Source: Clostridia bacterium (GTDB lineage Bacteria > Bacillota > Clostridia > Oscillospirales > SIG627). From it: a stretch of 5,639 nt of DNA. Both the position numbers and the translations under genes were made by a program. Location of the stretch: the NCBI GenBank assembly GCA_017408325.1, contig JAFQUW010000010.1, forward strand, positions 1-5,639, given 5' to 3'. Position 1 is the stretch's first letter. Each line of letters begins with the position of its first letter. Under the pieces are notes generated by a model. The model had not been told where the DNA came from. It was given only the letters and a program-made list of their open reading frames with translations, and did not search any database. Positions 5,554-5,639 of the stretch are shown piece after piece.

Positions 5554-5639
5554 ATGTCTTATGAATTGGACACCGCAATCGATAACGGCGTGAAGATCAA
5601 GGTGATCGGTATCGGCGGTGGCGGAAACAACACCATCAA
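5554..5639 (+). CDS. ftsZ: FtsZ, tubulin-like cell division GTPase (N-terminus only, truncated by window edge)
   Basis: FtsZ polymerises with GTP into the cytokinetic ring that recruits the rest of the divisome, including the FtsW and FtsQ encoded upstream. Only 28 codons are present. After a short N-terminal stretch (MSYELDTAIDNG, 1-12) comes VKIKVIGIGGGGNNTI (13-28), the first beta strand and the glycine-rich T1 nucleotide-binding loop characteristic of FtsZ (family form IKVIGVGGGGxN). The tubulin signature GGGTGTG and the rest lie beyond the window. The start is supported by a strong ribosome binding site. Position directly after ftsQ/divIB, without ftsA between, is consistent with a dcw cluster. 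Confidence 0.95.
   Translation, partial: MSYELDTAIDNGVKIKVIGIGGGGNNTI

Overview
The window is a segment of a division and cell wall (dcw) cluster. All genes are on the + strand, in the order murF (5' end missing) - mraY - ftsW - murG - ftsQ/divIB - ftsZ (only the first 28 codons). I see no mobile element, CRISPR array, tRNA or rRNA. I also see no sign of an undescribed system. The interesting points concern gene order and the ftsZ leader.

The organism looks like a Gram-positive Clostridia-type Firmicute with a fairly GC-rich genome, possibly related to Oscillospirales. That placement is inference. It rests on gene order, a FtsQ/DivIB-type protein with a short basic cytoplasmic tail, strong purine-rich Shine-Dalgarno sequences, TTG and GTG starts, and an AT-rich promoter region with sigma-A-like elements.

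Positions 1-5323 form one tightly packed block. Gaps are 9 nt (murF-mraY), 20 nt (mraY-ftsW), 1 nt (ftsW-murG) and 24 nt (murG-ftsQ), with no promoter or terminator visible inside, so co-transcription is likely. MurF completes UDP-MurNAc-pentapeptide, MraY transfers it to undecaprenyl phosphate (lipid I), and MurG adds GlcNAc (lipid II). FtsW polymerises lipid II at the septum, FtsQ/DivIB belongs to the divisome scaffold, and FtsZ forms the cytokinetic ring. murD, often found between mraY and ftsW, is absent here, as are murC, murB and ftsA.

Positions 5324-5553 (230 nt, AT-rich) are the only sizeable non-coding stretch. They hold a good sigma-A-type promoter (TTGCAA, 17 nt, TATCAT), a weaker possible promoter upstream, a hairpin followed by six Ts, a 9-bp direct repeat, and the strong ftsZ ribosome binding site. 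The terminator-like hairpin lies downstream of the promoter, within the predicted ftsZ leader. It may therefore end the upstream operon, attenuate ftsZ, or both.
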